A stretch of DNA of 64,000 bases, taken from Theionarchaea archaeon. GTDB lineage: Archaea; Methanobacteriota_B; Thermococci; Methanofastidiosales; SZ-28-30. Under the pieces are notes generated by a model, which saw only the letters and a list, made by a program, of their open reading frames with translations, made no database searches and had not been told where the DNA came from. Positions 43,799-53,026 of this stretch are shown here, piece by piece. The stretch is taken from positions 16,294-80,293 of the forward strand of contig JACVGT010000002.1 in the NCBI GenBank assembly GCA_018992685.1, written 5' to 3'. A program made the translations under genes and the position numbers. How positions within the stretch are numbered: position 1 is the first letter of the stretch; each line of letters begins with the position of its first letter.

Positions 43799-46237
43799 AT
43801 GATACATTGTCCAGTATGCGGAGCAGAGAATCCTGTAGATTCTTTCTTCTGCGGAAGATGTGGAGAAAAGATAATTATTGAAAAGAGATCTCTGATTGAC
43901 TGGCCAGATTTTGAGAAGGCAGTTATTGACCGTTTGAAGAGAAACATTGGAAAAGAAGAAGATGATAATCAGAATAGAGCTATTGGAGCTCCTATCAACA
44001 GCTCTCTCTTCGTGGTTGCAGGTCCAGGGAGTGGCAAGACCACGGTTGTCGCTCTCAGAATACTGAAGTTGATATTTGTGGACGGTATAGATCCATCTTG
44101 TATCATCGCGACGACTTTTACACGCAAAGCAGCAGCTGAACTCCGATCTCGAATTCTTGGATGGGGAGATCAACTCAAACAATGGTTCATTACTGGCTCC
44201 ATCTCTGAGTCTGATAGAGAATGGCTGAAAAAGCTTGATTTGAATCGGATTATTACAGGAACTCTTGATGAAATTGCAGAAACAATTTTAGGGGAAAACC
44301 GTTTCCCCGGAGACACTCCCCCTATTATAATCGAAAATTTCGTGTCAAAAGTACTGATGTTAAAATGTGGTCTTCTTCAGACCAATCTGCATTCTGATAT
44401 GAACCTGGAAAACTTCATTATCTTTCTGAGAGATAGTAAATGGGAACTCACTATTTCGGAGAAGTGTTCCATTTTGCTCGAGTTGAAAGACAGATTTCTT
44501 CATGACCGTGTAGACGTTAGAGAATATCGTTCAGACTCCAGACACGCGGGAGCCAGACTAGCGTGTGAGGCAATAGGGGCATATATAGTTGAACTGAAGA
44601 AGAAAGATCTCTTTGATTTCGCATTATTGGAATTACGATTATTCAATGATCTTAAAAATGGATTGTTAAATGAATTCCTTGGCAGTATCAGGTTTCTTCT
44701 AGTTGATGAATACCAGGATACGAATTTGCTCCAGGAAGGAATTTATTTTGAAATTGCCAACGTGGTCACGAGAAATGATGGGAGCATTACTGTTGTTGGA
44801 GACGACGACCAGTCTCTGTACCGATTTAGAGGGGCAACAGTTGACCTTTTCAAGACATTTCAGGAGAGAGTGAGTGAACAGCTGGGTCTGAACCCGTCTC
44901 AGATATTTCTTTCCAACAACTATAGATCGACGTCGACTATTGTTAATTTTTGTAATGATTTCATCAGACTTGATCAAAATTATCAGAAGACAAGAGTCAA
45001 AGAGAAGCCTTCTGTAAGACCAGCTCGTGCTAGGAGAAATCCAGAGTTCCCAGTCATCGGAATGTTCAGGCCTAATGTTGATCAGCTTGCACAGGATATT
45101 GCCACGTTTGTCCACGAAGTCATCCGTGGGAAGGGCTTCCGTATCAGGGATAATCAGAACGACATGACCTACACTATAAGAGTTGACGCTGACAGAGGAG
45201 GTCCTGCAGATGTTGCCCTTCTCTTTCATTCTCCTCGTGAATATAGTTATGAAAGAAGGAGACTCCCCTTGCTTTTGCGAGAAGAATTCAGCAAGTTCTT
45301 GCCACCACTCCTGGTTTTCAATCCTCGAGGTCAGAATTTCGAGGAAATTCCTACTGTCAAAATACTCTGTGGCTTGTTACTGGAATGCATAGACCCAGGT
45401 AGTCGCGTCCAAAATGCGCTTAACCTCTCCTCTGCAGCACATGAGGTCATGGAAAAGTGGAGGGAGACTGCAAGGAGGTATGTTGAAACAAATCATGTAT
45501 CCTCATCAATGGGCAGCCTTCGTTCCTTCATAGATACCTGGCAGAAAAGATCAACCCCAGGAATGAAGCGAAAAGTCAACATGAACGTGTCTCTGATAGC
45601 ATTGGTGTACAAACTTATTACGTGGATACCACCCATGCAGGATGACATAGAGAATCTGGTCTATCTGGAAGCCATCGTAAGAACGATCAATCAACTGAAC
45701 CCTTCTGGTAGATATGGGGGGCACATTGTGCTCAACAGTGAGAAGCTCTGGTTGCAGCAGGATTCCATAGAAGAAGCGATATACAGTATATTTTTCCCCA
45801 TGGCATCTGGAGCAGTGGAGGTCAACGAGGATCTTTTTGAAACTCTTCCCAGGGACAGAGTCAACTGCATGTCCATTCATCAATCCAAGGGCCTGGAATT
45901 CCCTCTTGTTATCGTGGATGTGGGTTCTGAATTTCTAGGAGATAATGAAATGCAGGCATTCAAGAGATTCCCAAGACGAGGTGGAAGGACAAGTAGAATC
46001 GAAGATGAGACCAGAGACTATTCTGATCTGAGATTTTTCACAAGAACAGGCTTAGATAGGGAATTTGACGATTTGATTAGATTATATTTTGAAGCCTATA
46101 GTAGAGCCAAAGACTGCCTGATGCTCGTAGGCCTGGAAAGCGTCAAGTCTGGTCGAGTACCACATGTCGCCACCGGATGGGATCGAAACAGAACCTGGTT
46201 CTGGAGGCATACACTTGGAAATGTGCTCTATATCTAG
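43799..46237 (+). CDS. UvrD/Rep-family superfamily 1 helicase with N-terminal zinc ribbon
   Basis: 812 residues. A zinc ribbon lies at 1-24 (C4, C7, C18, C21). The SF1A helicase motifs follow: I AGPGSGKTT (74-82), Ia TTFTRKAAAEL, II LLVDEYQDTN, III VVGDDDQSLYRFRGA, IV NNYRSTSTIV, V MSIHQSKGLEFPLVIVD and VI YFEAYSRAKDCLMLVG. ATP-driven 3'-5' DNA unwinding. The next gene is a RecB-type nuclease, so the pair resembles a small AddAB-like machine, and the third gene is a DpdA-like DNA-modifying enzyme. First gene of the block. Confidence 0.93.
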   Translation: MIHCPVCGAENPVDSFFCGRCGEKIIIEKRSLIDWPDFEKAVIDRLKRNIGKEEDDNQNRAIGAPINSSLFVVAGPGSGKTTVVALRILKLIFVDGIDPSCIIATTFTRKAAAELRSRILGWGDQLKQWFITGSISESDREWLKKLDLNRIITGTLDEIAETILGENRFPGDTPPIIIENFVSKVLMLKCGLLQTNLHSDMNLENFIIFLRDSKWELTISEKCSILLELKDRFLHDRVDVREYRSDSRHAGARLACEAIGAYIVELKKKDLFDFALLELRLFNDLKNGLLNEFLGSIRFLLVDEYQDTNLLQEGIYFEIANVVTRNDGSITVVGDDDQSLYRFRGATVDLFKTFQERVSEQLGLNPSQIFLSNNYRSTSTIVNFCNDFIRLDQNYQKTRVKEKPSVRPARARRNPEFPVIGMFRPNVDQLAQDIATFVHEVIRGKGFRIRDNQNDMTYTIRVDADRGGPADVALLFHSPREYSYERRRLPLLLREEFSKFLPPLLVFNPRGQNFEEIPTVKILCGLLLECIDPGSRVQNALNLSSAAHEVMEKWRETARRYVETNHVSSSMGSLRSFIDTWQKRSTPGMKRKVNMNVSLIALVYKLITWIPPMQDDIENLVYLEAIVRTINQLNPSGRYGGHIVLNSEKLWLQQDSIEEAIYSIFFPMASGAVEVNEDLFETLPRDRVNCMSIHQSKGLEFPLVIVDVGSEFLGDNEMQAFKRFPRRGGRTSRIEDETRDYSDLRFFTRTGLDREFDDLIRLYFEAYSRAKDCLMLVGLESVKSGRVPHVATGWDRNRTWFWRHTLGNVLYI

Positions 46238-46249
46238 GATGTGAGAGGA

Positions 46250-47440
46250 ATGACATTATCACCACAAGTCCCGCCGTACAAGATACCTGAATACAGCCTG
46301 ACAGGAGATTTACTGGCATACTTGAATTGTGGACTTCAATACAGGTACCATAATAGAGGATGTCTGCCGCCTTCAAGGCCAATTCAGTTGTGGTTTGGTG
46401 AGTTCATTCATTCAGTCATGGAGGAAGCTTTCCTCCAATGGAAGCAAGATGCTCAGAAGAAGATATTTCCATGGATGTGGAATCCTGATATCCGCAACAT
46501 TGAGCAAGAGATAGGCAAAAGACTGAGAGCACGAGGACTGATTCCACCTGCGAGAATCTTCTGCCCGTATGACTCATCATACCGGAGACAGGGATGGTGT
46601 CCAGATGGAAAGCACCCTCATAAACTGATTGCAAGCCGGAGAGCTGAAGAAGCGATTAACACATGGGGGGTACATCTCTTTCCCTTAATTGACAGTGCTG
46701 AGGTCCGGCTGAAAGGTATTCGTGATATGCCTGGTTCTACGGGGGAAAGGAGGTGTGATTACTATGAGATAACAGGGATCATTGATGTGATAAGCTCTGT
46801 CAATCTTCGTAATTCACTGTCTGGAAACCTGATATTGCACTACATGCAGAGAAACCCCGCTGTGAAGAAGTACATTGACAGTCTGAAGGGGCCTGAGTAT
46901 GAGATTATCGTTGACTACAAAGGAATGGGGAGACCCTCTTTAGGAGACCCGAGAAGAACCTGGACGTATCATGAATGGCAAATACTCACGTATGCCTGGC
47001 TTCGCAGTCAGCAGCCCGATGCCAGGCCTGTAGCTGCGGGGATCATTTTCTATCTCAATGAATTGGCGCCGGTGAGGCGAGACATCAGAGAGCTGCGCGA
47101 GAGTGTAGAAAGAGGTTCAACAGATGTCGTACCTCAAGGACAGGATTTAGACGTCGTCCAGAGTCTGGGAAGGAACGTACCCTTCCCATTTCTCTCGAGA
47201 GAATTCAGGGAAGAAAGGTCTATAAGGATTATTCCAATGAGTGAAGAGAGAGTCCAAGCCTCTCTACATGAATTTGATACTGTGGTGAAAAACATCGAAT
47301 CTTGCGTGCACCTGGAGGTTTCTGGAAATGGCATTAGGTCGTCATGGCCTGCACAACCACTTGAACGTATGTGCACGCTCTGCGATTTCAGGACATTCTG
47401 CCCACATCCGGACGTCTCTGAGTATGGAGAAAGCAGATGA
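46250..47440 (+). CDS. PD-(D/E)XK nuclease with Fe-S-type Cys cluster (RecB/AddB/Cas4-like)
   Basis: 396 residues from the ATG at 46250, with GGATGTGA upstream; GTG 46241 is also possible. An N-terminal Cys (LAYLNCGLQYRY) and three C-terminal Cys (MCTLCDFRTFC) form the 4Fe-4S pattern of AddB and Cas4. The nuclease core has the His of GEFIHSVME and a D-x-K motif in EIIVDYKGMG; WQILTYAWLRSQ gives the QhxxY element. Starts 12 bases after the helicase stop, so they probably act together in end resection or restriction. Confidence 0.85.
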   Translation: MTLSPQVPPYKIPEYSLTGDLLAYLNCGLQYRYHNRGCLPPSRPIQLWFGEFIHSVMEEAFLQWKQDAQKKIFPWMWNPDIRNIEQEIGKRLRARGLIPPARIFCPYDSSYRRQGWCPDGKHPHKLIASRRAEEAINTWGVHLFPLIDSAEVRLKGIRDMPGSTGERRCDYYEITGIIDVISSVNLRNSLSGNLILHYMQRNPAVKKYIDSLKGPEYEIIVDYKGMGRPSLGDPRRTWTYHEWQILTYAWLRSQQPDARPVAAGIIFYLNELAPVRRDIRELRESVERGSTDVVPQGQDLDVVQSLGRNVPFPFLSREFREERSIRIIPMSEERVQASLHEFDTVVKNIESCVHLEVSGNGIRSSWPAQPLERMCTLCDFRTFCPHPDVSEYGESR

Positions 47441-47444
47441 TACT

Positions 47445-48701
47445 ATGGAAATGAAGTTCTATTTGCCAGATTGGGAAGACCGGCTGGATCCAGATTTTGA
47501 TTTCGCCAATGACGAATATTCGGAAGGGCACAAAGAGAACCCCTATACATATGATATGTATGCGCATCAGCTCTTTGATACACCTCTCTGTGATGGAATT
47601 CTCGTCAGTCTGAGTATTTTCAGATCGAAAATCTCTTTGAATAAGGAAGAGACAAGCTATAGTATACGAGATTGCAGGAACATAAAGGATTTCCTCAGAA
47701 TCCCGGGAGATTCCACATTGAGAGTCATGGGCGATTGTGGGGCTTTTGGATATGTCAAAGAAATAGAGCCTCCAAAGCCCTTTTATAGTGTTGAAAATGT
47801 GGTCAATTTATATGAGAAGCTTGGATTTGATTTTGGGGTGTCTGTGGATCATCTGGTTGTGGATTACGTGTTGACAAAGAATATTCGCAATGGAAAGAGA
47901 GAAAAGAGGGTTATGTCCATAGATGAGAAGAGAAAGAGGATTCAATTAACGCTGAAAAACGCGGAAGAATTCTTGAGGTTGCACAAGAAAGAGAAGTGCG
48001 ATTTCATTCCGGTGGGTGTTGCTCAAGGGTATGATCAGGACACATACCGGCGATCAGTGAGGAACCTGACGAGAATGGGGTACGAATATATTGGAATGGG
48101 CGGCCTGGTGCAGTACTCCTCGGAATTCATACTACATGTTTTAAGAAGTATTAATTCATTGATTAAAGGGAAAGATGTTCATTTATTTGGCACTGTAAGA
48201 CCAGATTATTTGAGGGATTTTGAAAGCCTGGGTGCAACGAGTTTTGACAGTGCTTCGTTTCTTCGCAAGGCCTGGCTCAGAGATGGACAGAACTATCTGG
48301 CACCAAATGGAAAATGGTACAGTGCAATTAGAGTCCCCCAATCCTCAAACTCCAGACTTATGAGGACCGCCCGTTTGAATGATTTCTCTCTGGATGATCT
48401 CAGGAGGATGGAACTTGATTCCCTGGAAGCGTTGATTGACTATGATCAGACTGAGAGTGATCTGGACCACGTCCTGGATGTCGTCCTGAGATATGATGGC
48501 CTCCTCTTGCGAAGCACCAAACATGGAAACCTTAGAAAGAATTACAGGAAAACATTGTTAGATATGCCATGGAAACACTGCAAATGTGATATCTGCAGGA
48601 AGATAGGAATACATGTGATCATTTTTAGAGGGTCGAACCGAAACAAACGCAGAGGATTCCATAATATATGGATCCTGAATAGGCTGAAGAATGACATTTG
48701 A
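47445..48701 (+). CDS. dpdA: DpdA-like 7-deazaguanine DNA transglycosylase (TGT superfamily)
   Basis: 418 residues from the ATG at 47445, four bases after the nuclease stop. The N-terminus (MKFYLPDWEDRLDPDFDF, then YDMYAHQLFDTPLCDGILVS) is that of DpdA proteins rather than of tRNA enzymes. TGT features: DCGAFGYV with the base-catalyst Asp (D97), VAQGYDQDTYRRSVRNLTRM plus YIGMGGLV, LFGTVRPDYL, the second Asp in TSFDSAS (D268), and a C-terminal zinc site CKCDIC with a following His. No PUA domain. Bacterial DpdA exchanges guanine in DNA for preQ0 in a modification-restriction system. The helicase and nuclease partners here differ from the bacterial dpd set. Confidence 0.82.
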   Translation: MEMKFYLPDWEDRLDPDFDFANDEYSEGHKENPYTYDMYAHQLFDTPLCDGILVSLSIFRSKISLNKEETSYSIRDCRNIKDFLRIPGDSTLRVMGDCGAFGYVKEIEPPKPFYSVENVVNLYEKLGFDFGVSVDHLVVDYVLTKNIRNGKREKRVMSIDEKRKRIQLTLKNAEEFLRLHKKEKCDFIPVGVAQGYDQDTYRRSVRNLTRMGYEYIGMGGLVQYSSEFILHVLRSINSLIKGKDVHLFGTVRPDYLRDFESLGATSFDSASFLRKAWLRDGQNYLAPNGKWYSAIRVPQSSNSRLMRTARLNDFSLDDLRRMELDSLEALIDYDQTESDLDHVLDVVLRYDGLLLRSTKHGNLRKNYRKTLLDMPWKHCKCDICRKIGIHVIIFRGSNRNKRRGFHNIWILNRLKNDI

Positions 48702-48887
48702 TGTCTGGTAGGACATGGGCCATCTTCGGGCACAGATCTGTGCATGCTTTGGTCAACAAGCATCCTTGAGGATAGACTGCGGACCTGGCGCTTGAGCTTC
48801 TTGGTGAGAAACTGATCTCAAGGAAGGAGGTGCTTTTTGCTGAAAACGGTAGCGTTTCAGTCGTTTAGGAGGAGTATAACCAGTAAT

Positions 48888-49565
48888 TCAGATATGCCAA
48901 TAAAGTGGATACTGCCCTAAAAGCACATTGTACTTTGGTCCCTTCTTATCCTCATTTTCAGAGGGATATTTTGTTATTGCTTCATAAAGAAGAGGTTCTA
49001 GCTTTGTTTCAACATATTCTGCTTGTTTTTCAGTCAAGTAACCTTTCCATACACGCGGGATGAACCCCTTCACATTATTCAGTTTGATGTTAATTCTTGA
49101 ATTTCTGGTAATTGACAGAATTTTCATATCTCCATCCTTAATTACCTCATGGCTGATCTCAGCAAGTGTTGCATAGAACTGATATTCAAGGAGAACCAGG
49201 TGTAAGTACTTTTTCAGCATTGTAACATCATTTGACTCAAAGATATCTTTGAAATCCACTCTTAACTGTAATCGGTCACATTCGGGCAGCGTATAGATCT
49301 TTCTAAAGCGTCCCGTTGCTGGTACTGATACTGATAGAATTTCAGTTTCAACCATTTTTGTCAGATGGTATGATAGAGTGCTTCTCTGTATGCGAGTGAG
49401 CTCCATGAGTTCTTCAGTAGTTGCCTGGTTTTCTCTCAGGATGAAAAAGTAGATTCTCGCTCTTTGAGGATCCTGAAGAACCTCCAACTGTTCTATTACT
49501 GTGTCTACATCAATTGTCGTGACTTTGAGTTCTTTCTCAATCCTATCGTGTGGTTCTCCAGTCAT
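48888..49565 (-). CDS. ArsR-type winged-helix transcriptional regulator
   Basis: 225 residues. An N-terminal wHTH (EQLEVLQDPQRARIYFFILR, then TTEELMELTRIQRSTLSYHL) is followed by a wing and a large C-terminal domain of about 130 residues (VDFKDIFESNDVTMLKKYLH) that may bind a ligand. Divergent from the beta-lactamase-fold gene. The intergenic region holds two palindromes, so it probably controls itself and its neighbour. The ATG at 49565 is only 5 bases from the 12-bp palindrome GGTCATATGACC. Confidence 0.8.
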   Translation of the reverse strand: MTGEPHDRIEKELKVTTIDVDTVIEQLEVLQDPQRARIYFFILRENQATTEELMELTRIQRSTLSYHLTKMVETEILSVSVPATGRFRKIYTLPECDRLQLRVDFKDIFESNDVTMLKKYLHLVLLEYQFYATLAEISHEVIKDGDMKILSITRNSRINIKLNNVKGFIPRVWKGYLTEKQAEYVETKLEPLLYEAITKYPSENEDKKGPKYNVLLGQYPLYWHI

Positions 49566-49569
49566 ATTT

Positions 49570-49631
49570 GGTCATATGACCTTCATTGCGATAGTTATAA
49601 AGTTTTCGATTACCGTCGAAACATTTTTATA
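49570..49631. promoter_or_regulatory. Divergent promoter with two palindromes
   Basis: GGTCATATGACC (49570-49581) is a perfect 12-bp palindrome next to the regulator start. TTTCGA and TCGAAA half-sites flank ACCG around 49604-49623. They lie between the minus TATA (CTTTATAAC, 49593-49601) and the plus TATA (TTTTTATACT, 49623-49632). Likely operator sites for the ArsR-type regulator. Confidence 0.55.
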
Positions 49632-49663
49632 CTCATCGAATTATAGAATCTCAGGTGATACGA

Positions 49664-51112
49664 ATGGACCTGGAAAGAGCCAAAGAGCAGCATGCCCTGA
49701 TAGCAAAAGCCCTGGAAGAACTGGATTTTGGAAAATTGTATTTACAATTCATGACCGAAATGCCAAAAAAAGGATGCACATGGTTACAGAAATTTATAAG
49801 AGAGCACAGGTACGAATTAGAAGACGAGGAAAAGAAGGAAACCCTTCTATTCATCTATATTTTTGGGAAATTACTCGCTGGAGAACAATTCTACTTTATC
49901 AATTCACGAAATATCTCAGAGAAACTAATAGAGGTGGATTTTTTTACCTCCAAGAGTAATGTAATCTTATTCTCAAAAATGAGCAGAAAATCAACAGAAA
50001 ATATGGATTTGGATCTACTGAAGATTACTTTTCCCGGGTTTGAAGACATGTATCAAGATAATACTCTCGTATCATTAGAAGAAGCAGTAACCAGACTGGA
50101 CAGAATCTTTGATGAGCTTGAGGAGAAGAACATCTTTTCGGGGAGTGTTGGCATCACCAAGAATGATGAATTCATTTTCAGACGATCGTTGGGAGAGGCA
50201 GACATGAGATATCATGTTCCCAATAACATAGACACCAAATTTAATCTGGGTTCAATGAACAAGATATTTACTGCTGTAGCGATTTTACAACTGTATGAAG
50301 AGAAGAAGCTCGATATCCTCGACACGGTTGCAACATTTTTGCCGGAATTTCCACATGGAGACGAAATATCTATTCATCACTTGCTATCACACACTTCAGG
50401 GCTGGGGTCTTTTTGGAATCAAAAGTTTGAACAGAGGTTCAAGAGCATTCGATCCATTGATGATTATATGGACTTATTTATTGAAGAAAGTCTTCTTTTT
50501 CAACCCGGAGAGCGCTTTGAATACAGCAACGCAGGATTTATTGTGTTAGGAAAAATAATTGAAGTAATCACAGGTAAATCATACGATGAATACGTTCAAC
50601 AGCATATCTATGATGTTGCAGGAATGCAGAATACCTGCTGCTACGAAATAGACCGAACCGTTCCAAATCTGGCAATGGGGTACACCCATGACCCCGATAT
50701 TGACAGGGGTTGCCAGGATCACTACATTAATAATTTCCTGATGATACCCGTGAAGGGCAGCTCTGCGGGGGGCGGTTATTCTACACTTGATGACCTCGTA
50801 TCATTTGCCAAAGCGCTGAAAAAAGGAGAATTAATCTCTGAGCATTCATTGAACATGATGCAAGAACCACGTATCACAAAGGGAATCGAATCCCGACCCT
50901 CAGAGGATTATGGTTATGGATGTCAAACGGGAAGTATAGGGAAAAATAAGTTTTACGGTCATGGTGGTGGTGCTCCCGGTGTAGCAACGATGCTAATGAT
51001 CTTCCCAGATATCGATGTAGTTGTAGCACTACTCAGTAATTGGGATCCCATGTATGAGATTTTTGCTGAACAACAGATTTTGAACATCGTCATGAGAGTG
51101 AGCTTTTCCTAA
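49664..51112 (+). CDS. Beta-lactamase-fold serine hydrolase (class C/PBP4*-like) with N-terminal domain
   Basis: 482 residues from the ATG at 49664, with AGGTGAT upstream. An extra N-terminal domain of about 135 residues (helical, charged) precedes the serine hydrolase domain. SxxK is S197-MNK200 in NLGSMNK, YxN is in FEYSNAGF, and HxG is in GHGGGAPG. Family members hydrolyse esters, amides or D-amino-acid peptides; true penicillin targets do not exist in archaea. No signal peptide, so it is probably cytoplasmic. Divergent from its likely regulator. Confidence 0.88.
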   Translation: MDLERAKEQHALIAKALEELDFGKLYLQFMTEMPKKGCTWLQKFIREHRYELEDEEKKETLLFIYIFGKLLAGEQFYFINSRNISEKLIEVDFFTSKSNVILFSKMSRKSTENMDLDLLKITFPGFEDMYQDNTLVSLEEAVTRLDRIFDELEEKNIFSGSVGITKNDEFIFRRSLGEADMRYHVPNNIDTKFNLGSMNKIFTAVAILQLYEEKKLDILDTVATFLPEFPHGDEISIHHLLSHTSGLGSFWNQKFEQRFKSIRSIDDYMDLFIEESLLFQPGERFEYSNAGFIVLGKIIEVITGKSYDEYVQQHIYDVAGMQNTCCYEIDRTVPNLAMGYTHDPDIDRGCQDHYINNFLMIPVKGSSAGGGYSTLDDLVSFAKALKKGELISEHSLNMMQEPRITKGIESRPSEDYGYGCQTGSIGKNKFYGHGGGAPGVATMLMIFPDIDVVVALLSNWDPMYEIFAEQQILNIVMRVSFS

Positions 51113-51233
51113 AATCCTGTAAAACCGGTTCTTGTCTAATTCATTTCTCCAGTAAGACTCTCGCCCACTGATGGTTAATCCGATCTTGAGGAAGGAGGAA
51201 GTATGTGGAAGAGACAAAATGTCTAAAGGTCTC

Positions 51234-52010
51234 CTACGATCTCATAAGTATCACAAGGGGGGAATTCTCCACTGGGTGACTCTGTACTATGGCTTCGACT
51301 CCAAAAATCTCTCTCATATTTTTCACAGTCAGCACTTTTTCAGGATTCCCAAAAGCAAGAACATTTCCTTCTTTTAAGACTATTAACCTATCAGAATACA
51401 AGGATGCAAGGTTTAGATCATGGATAGCACAGATCACAATCAGCCCCTCTTCTGTCAACCGTTTCACGAGATCGAATATCTCGATCTGATGGCGAATGTC
51501 AAGGTTGGCTGTGGGTTCATCAAGTAACAAAACCTTTGGAGATTGGGCGAGTGCCCTGGCAATAATAACCCTCTGTCTTTCTCCTCCTGAGAGATTCGTT
51601 ATCACCCTATCTCTCAAATGAAAGGTATCAGTAGCCTCCATCGCCTTTCGTGCAATCTCAATATCCTCCTTCCCCTCAAATTGGAACAGGGTTAAATGAG
51701 GATTCCTCCCCATTACTACAATATCAGATACAGTGAAGGAGAAGGTCATGGGAGAGTCCTGTGGTATCACTGCAAGAATTCGAGCCACCTCTTTCAACTT
51801 CATGGACTCAATCTCCACATCTCCCAGATAGACAGTACCACATGTTGGTTTCAATATCTTACTCATGACATGAAGCAGGGTTGATTTTCCGGAACCGTTA
51901 GGTCCAATGACTCCTATGAATTCCCCTTCTCTCGCAGTAAAATTGATATCCTGCAGCACATCGCCCAGGTTATACCCTGCATGGATGTGCTGTACTCTAA
52001 CCTTTTGCAA
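51234..52010 (-). CDS. btuD: ABC transporter ATPase, B12 uptake type
   Basis: 258 residues. Walker A GPNGSGKSTLL, Q-loop VIPQDSPMTF, signature LSGGERQRVIIARAL, Walker B LLLDEPTANLD and the H-loop AIHDLN. I prefer a TTG start at 52010, five bases after GAGGTGA; the frame also opens at GTG 52019, which is part of that ribosome site. It overlaps btuC by 14 bases. The genes sit beside B12 synthesis genes and share their operator, so cobalamin or cobinamide is the likely substrate rather than a siderophore. Confidence 0.92.
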   Translation of the reverse strand: MQKVRVQHIHAGYNLGDVLQDINFTAREGEFIGVIGPNGSGKSTLLHVMSKILKPTCGTVYLGDVEIESMKLKEVARILAVIPQDSPMTFSFTVSDIVVMGRNPHLTLFQFEGKEDIEIARKAMEATDTFHLRDRVITNLSGGERQRVIIARALAQSPKVLLLDEPTANLDIRHQIEIFDLVKRLTEEGLIVICAIHDLNLASLYSDRLIVLKEGNVLAFGNPEKVLTVKNMREIFGVEAIVQSHPVENSPLVILMRS

Positions 52011-52998
52011 ACATATCACCTCGCTTCTTTCTCAGTAAATAAATGAAGAATGGAGCCCCAAAAAATGCAGTCACCACCCCCACCGGCAATTCAGAAGGTG
52101 AAATTACCGTCCGTGCCACATTATCAGCCCATATCATGAAAATTCCCCCAAGGACAGCAGAGCTGGGTAGTAAAATCCTGTGGTCCGGACCCACAATGAT
52201 TCTCACCATGTGGGGGACAACGAGCCCGACAAACCCAATGATACCACTCACAGACACGGCTGCACCAGTCATCAGTGACGTCATCACCACCAGGACTCTC
52301 TTAACAGCATCCACCTCCACTCCCAGATGTTGCGCAGTTTCTTCTCCCAGGAGGATGGCATTCAAGTCCCGTGAAAAGAGAAGAGATACCATAATGCCAC
52401 CACCTGTAAAGGGGAGTAACAAGAAGACATATGTCCAGCTTGCAGTCCCGAACCCTCCCATTAGCCAAAAATACAGACTGTGAAGCCATTTTTCCGAGAC
52501 ATAAATCAGAAAAGAGAGAACTGCAGACAGAAACGTAGACATGGCAATTCCCGATAGCAGGAGGGTCTCAACCGACATGGTACCATTCGTCTGTGCAATA
52601 GTATACACAGCACAAATAGTGATTGTTGAAAAGAAAAAAGCAAGAAGAGGAACAAAATATATGGATGTGAGGGCAAGGCCAGACACGATGGCAACTGCTG
52701 CTCCCACTCCTGCTCCCGAAGACACTCCTAAAATGAAGGGATCTGCCATGGGATTTCTGAAAAGCCCCTGCATGATGCAGCCAGAAGTGCCAAGACATCC
52801 CCCCACCATCATGGCCAATAAGACTCTGGGGAGCCGTATCTTAAGAATGATGGCTTCCTGAGCCGCATTATAGTAGTGGGTATCGAAGAATATTCTCATA
52901 ATCGTTATGACATTGATCCGTATTGATCCAAGAGCAATAGACACAAGTACAGTTATGAGAAGAATTAGAAGGAGAGAAGAAAGTTTGAATCCCTTCAT
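51997..52998 (-). CDS. btuC: ABC transporter permease, FecCD/BtuC family
   Basis: 333 residues, about ten transmembrane segments. IRLPRVLLAMMVGGCLGTSGCIMQGLFRNPMADPFILGVSSGAG is the classic FecCD block (shown as separate motifs: IRLPRVLLAMM; GLFRNPMADPFILG), and GFVGLVVPHMVRIIVG-type motif VVPHMVRIIVG is the second. Forms the membrane channel for btuD and btuF. The ATG has GAAGGTGT upstream. Confidence 0.94.
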   Translation of the reverse strand: MKGFKLSSLLLILLITVLVSIALGSIRINVITIMRIFFDTHYYNAAQEAIILKIRLPRVLLAMMVGGCLGTSGCIMQGLFRNPMADPFILGVSSGAGVGAAVAIVSGLALTSIYFVPLLAFFFSTITICAVYTIAQTNGTMSVETLLLSGIAMSTFLSAVLSFLIYVSEKWLHSLYFWLMGGFGTASWTYVFLLLPFTGGGIMVSLLFSRDLNAILLGEETAQHLGVEVDAVKRVLVVMTSLMTGAAVSVSGIIGFVGLVVPHMVRIIVGPDHRILLPSSAVLGGIFMIWADNVARTVISPSELPVGVVTAFFGAPFFIYLLRKKRGDMFAKG

Positions 52999-53026
52999 TC
53001 AGAACACCTTCTTCTGAGAAAGCCAT

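Noticed and set aside
47445-48701. Archaeosine tRNA-guanine transglycosylase (tgtA)
   Set aside because: No PUA or other tRNA-binding C-terminal domain, and the N-terminus has the DpdA-type opening; the partners are DNA enzymes.
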